6,059 nucleotides of DNA. Source: Acidimicrobiales bacterium (GTDB lineage: Bacteria > Actinomycetota > Acidimicrobiia > Acidimicrobiales > Bog-793). The stretch lies in assembly GCA_030037405.1 (NCBI GenBank), contig JASHRK010000297.1:1-6059 (forward strand), in the 5' to 3' direction. Both the position numbers and the translations under genes were made by a program. Numbering within the stretch: the first letter of the stretch is position 1; each line of letters begins with the position of its first letter. Of the stretch, positions 5,324 to 6,059 are shown one piece after another. The notes under the pieces are model-generated. The model saw only the letters and a list, made by a program, of their open reading frames with translations, was not told the origin of the DNA and ran no database searches.

Positions 5324-6059
5324 GACGCTCTTCTCCTCGCCGTTGCCGTGTCCGATCGGAACCATTCGCGAGCGAGGAGTTCCAAGGATCTCAACCTGTC
5401 CTCGTGCCCGTGCGTGATCGTGGTCACGATGAGCTCGTCGGCGCCGGAAGCTTCCTGCAGGAGCTCGAGCTGGCGGACGACGGTGGACGGCGCCCCCACG
5501 AACTGCGTGGAGATGCGATCGACGACAAGAGCCCTGTCCTCGTCGCTCCAACGGTGCTTGAGGGCCTCCGTCGGGCTCGGGAAGGCGATGGCACCGAGGC
5601 CGCGCCGGATGCTCAGCACCCACAGCCCGTAGCCGAGGGCAAGCTCCTGCGCCGTCTCGTCGTCGGGCGCTACGACGACGTCGGCGGAGACGGCCACGTA
5701 CGGCTCGTCCAGCTCGTCGGAGGCGACGAAAGCCCGCCGGTAGGCATCGACGGCGTCGAGTGCGGTCGCCGGCGTGATGTGGTAGCTGGCCGAGAAACGA
5801 AGCCCGTACCGCCCAGCCACCTCCGCGCTCTCGCCGGCGCTGCTGCCGAGCACCCAGACCTGCGGCGTCGCGCCAGCGCCCGGCGTCGGAGCGGGGTCGA
5901 TCCCGTCCAGGCGGTAGGTCCCGCGCAGGAGCGAGAGGACGTCGCCGAGAAGCTCGGAGTAGGCGGGCGTCTCGGCCTTCGGCTGCTGCAGCATCTCTGC
6001 GGTGAGCCCGAGGAGCGGGGACTCCGCCCTCTCCCGGAGCGACGGCGGGGCCGGGATCA
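5320..6059 (-). CDS. Luciferase-like (LLM class) flavin-dependent monooxygenase, 5' end cut by window
   Basis: Flavin-dependent oxygenase of the bacterial luciferase-like TIM-barrel family; 245 C-terminal residues are visible. Members are about 330 residues, so roughly 90-100 N-terminal residues lie outside. The frame is open to the window edge, so the ATG at 5994 is internal. Diagnostic blocks, in order: PQVWVLGSSAGESAEVAGRY (about 5869-5810), a phosphate/flavin-binding region typical of the 'luciferase family oxidoreductase, group 1' (MsnO8/YhbW-like) subgroup; YHITPATALDAVDAYRRAF; LDEPYVAVSADVVVAPDDETAQELA; FVGAPSTVVRQLELL; and the ending GADELIVTTITHGHEDRLRS. The substrate cannot be read. 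Its 4-base overlap with an FMN reductase gene indicates dependence on supplied reduced FMN, as in SsuD/MsuD systems; sulfonate or related organosulfur oxidation is an inference from context. F420-dependent relatives exist in the superfamily, but the FMN reductase neighbour argues for FMN. Confidence 0.9.
   Translation of the reverse strand, partial: IPAPPSLRERAESPLLGLTAEMLQQPKAETPAYSELLGDVLSLLRGTYRLDGIDPAPTPGAGATPQVWVLGSSAGESAEVAGRYGLRFSASYHITPATALDAVDAYRRAFVASDELDEPYVAVSADVVVAPDDETAQELALGYGLWVLSIRRGLGAIAFPSPTEALKHRWSDEDRALVVDRISTQFVGAPSTVVRQLELLQEASGADELIVTTITHGHEDRLRSLELLAREWFRSDTATARRRAS

Noticed and set aside
5320..5994. ATG at 5994 as the real start of the monooxygenase
   Set aside because: The frame remains open to the window edge and the product would lack the N-terminal third of the barrel.

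Overview
The window is a compact, GC-rich stretch with every supported gene on the minus strand, so the genes read from right to left. The high GC content, G/C-ending codons, GTG starts and several 4-base stop/start overlaps suggest a high-GC actinobacterium, but nothing in the sequence fixes the genus. There are six genes; the two at the edges are cut by the window.

The right part (about 4817-6059) holds the C-terminal part of a luciferase-like (LLM class) flavin-dependent monooxygenase. It overlaps by 4 bases a small flavodoxin-fold NAD(P)H:FMN reductase of the SsuE/MsuE type. Together they form a two-component monooxygenase: the reductase supplies reduced FMN and the luciferase-like enzyme uses it with O2 to oxidise a substrate.

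The centre (about 4612-4816) is the only real intergenic region. Part of it is AT-rich. It carries a strong candidate sigma70-type promoter (TTGACA, 18-bp spacer, TACTAT) reading into the transporter genes, an 8-bp-arm inverted repeat over the -10 box that looks like a repressor operator, and a 14-bp tandem repeat (four alternating heptamers) further upstream.

The left part (1-4611) is a complete peptide/nickel/opine-family (Dpp/Opp-type) ABC importer operon except for the last gene's 3' end: a lipoprotein substrate-binding protein, two permeases, and an ATPase that continues past the window edge as a fused two-domain protein. The linker between its ATPase domains is encoded by a degenerate 18-bp tandem repeat.

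Pairing a reduced-FMN-dependent monooxygenase and its reductase with a transporter is the logic of organosulfur scavenging (SsuEADCB and relatives). Here the importer is of the Dpp/Opp class, not the SsuABC/TauABC class. The best reading is uptake and oxidative cleavage of an unidentified small organic molecule, plausibly a sulfur source. The substrate is not readable from the sequence.
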